From an uncultured Acidimicrobiaceae bacterium (lineage in GTDB: Bacteria; Actinomycetota; Acidimicrobiia; Acidimicrobiales; RAAP-2): 40,309 nt of DNA. The notes below the pieces were generated by a model. The model did not search any database, was not told the origin of the DNA, and was given only the letters and a program-made list of their open reading frames with translations. Of the stretch, positions 39,841-40,309 are shown one piece after another. Numbering within the stretch: the stretch's first letter is position 1; each line of letters begins with the position of its first letter. The stretch lies in assembly GCA_903894295.1 (NCBI GenBank), contig CAITPI010000051.1:1-40309 (forward strand). The letters run 5' to 3'. The translations under genes and the position numbers were made by a program.

Positions 39841-40309
39841 TGGCCCGGGGCGACTCTCGTCCAACCGGAGCTGAGCTCGCCGCCCTTCCGGTGGCGGTTG
39901 ACGCCATGGGGGGCGACCACGCCCCCGACGCCATTGTGGCCGGCGCCCGTCAGATCGCGGCATCGACCGACATCTCGGTCTTGCTGGTGGGACCGCCGGA
40001 CGCCATGGGTGACACCGGTGGCCTGGCGGTGATGGCCGCGTCGGAAGTCATCGGGATGGATGAGGATCCGAGTTTCGGGGTCCGTCGCAAGAAAGACTCG
40101 TCGCTTGTCCGCGCCGCCGAAGCCGTGCGGGACGGACAGGCCATGGCCATGGTCTCGGCCGGCAATACCGGAGCCACTATGGCGTCGGCCCTTCTGCGGA
40201 TGGGGCGCCTGCCCAGCGTCATCCGGCCGGCCATTGCCACGCCCATTCCCCAACTGGGTCGGGCCTGGCCGACCGTGCTGCTCGATTCAGGGGCCAACGC
40301 CGAGTGCAC
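39840..40309 (+). CDS. plsX: Phosphate acyltransferase PlsX (3' end outside window)
   Basis: PlsX converts acyl-ACP to acyl-phosphate for phosphatidic acid synthesis and works with the fatty-acid kinase at the head of the block. The visible 156 codons show VAVDAMGGDHAPDAIVAGA, KKDSSLVRAAEAV, the conserved MVSAGNTGATMASAL and VLLDSGANAEC. The GTG at 39840 overlaps the rpmF stop; about 17 residues precede the conserved core, so GTG 39891 is an alternative. The gene runs off the window. Confidence 0.93.
   Translation, partial: MARGDSRPTGAELAALPVAVDAMGGDHAPDAIVAGARQIAASTDISVLLVGPPDAMGDTGGLAVMAASEVIGMDEDPSFGVRRKKDSSLVRAAEAVRDGQAMAMVSAGNTGATMASALLRMGRLPSVIRPAIATPIPQLGRAWPTVLLDSGANAEC

Noticed and set aside
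1-40309. tRNA, rRNA, IS elements and phage genes
   Set aside because: I looked in all gaps between genes. None is large enough or has the expected cloverleaf, inverted-repeat or integrase features.

Overview
The window is a gene-dense, high-GC bacterial chromosome segment, most likely from an actinobacterium and plausibly of the Acidimicrobiia type. The signs are a single-chain Kgd (E2-like plus E1 2-oxoglutarate dehydrogenase), a CofC/FbiD-type F420 enzyme, GTP-dependent PEP carboxykinase, zinc-ribbon forms of L28 and L32, and a downstream block in the order rpmB / fakA-like, recG, rsmD, coaD, SepIVA-like, yceD, rpmF, plsX. The lineage is inferred from gene content; there is no rRNA or tRNA in the window. 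I saw no insertion sequence, phage gene, CRISPR array or tRNA.

Layout. 1-99: Lys/Ala-rich C-terminal tail of a cut-off gene, then a perfect hairpin. 184-3480 (-): GH38 alpha-mannosidase and fbiD. 3544-7277 (+): MatB-like acyl-CoA ligase, rnhB, amidohydrolase. 7279-10254 (-): alpha/beta hydrolase, TIGR01777 epimerase and, from its own promoter, acyl-CoA dehydrogenase. 10357-10665 (+): HU. 10840-12643 (-): queD-queC-queE, the preQ0 route, coupled by 4-bp overlaps. 12714-18885 (+): kgd, a NYN-repeat-S1 protein, fabZ, xthA. 18857-20431 (-): a compact UvrD-type helicase. 20462-24442 (+): alpha/beta hydrolase, membrane-anchored MurF-like ligase, ddl, PH-domain protein. 24443-24853: about 410 bp without a confident gene. 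24854-25948 (-): galactokinase-family kinase. 26013-27789 (+): beta-carbonic anhydrase, then alpha-methylacyl-CoA racemase preceded by a 16-codon leader ORF. 27790-28529 (-): free-standing RAM domain and SRPBCC protein. 28602-30122 (+): MFS-like transporter. 30150-31940 (-): pckG. 32077-33066 (+): thiL. 33228-33437 (-): rpmB. 33514-40309 (+): fakA-like to plsX (cut by the window end).

How the genes work together. Most of the window is housekeeping: TCA cycle and gluconeogenesis (kgd, pckG), fatty-acid and phospholipid precursors (fabZ, fakA-like, plsX, MatB-like ligase), acyl-CoA turnover (acyl-CoA dehydrogenase, racemase), cofactors (fbiD, thiL, coaD), tRNA modification precursor (queDCE), DNA repair (recG, xthA, helicase, rnhB), cell wall (MurF-like, ddl) and ribosome or cell-division functions.

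The most striking signal is regulatory. At fourteen start codons a YANNNT hexamer (nine TANNNT, five CANNNT) ends 6 to 9 nt before the start and there is little or no Shine-Dalgarno sequence, which is what leaderless mRNAs would look like. In several divergent pairs the two -10 boxes overlap or lie a few bases apart. The most unusual protein is the NYN nuclease-like protein at 16417-17655, whose two domains are joined by seven copies of a Lys/Ala/Thr repeat encoded by a 48-bp DNA repeat.
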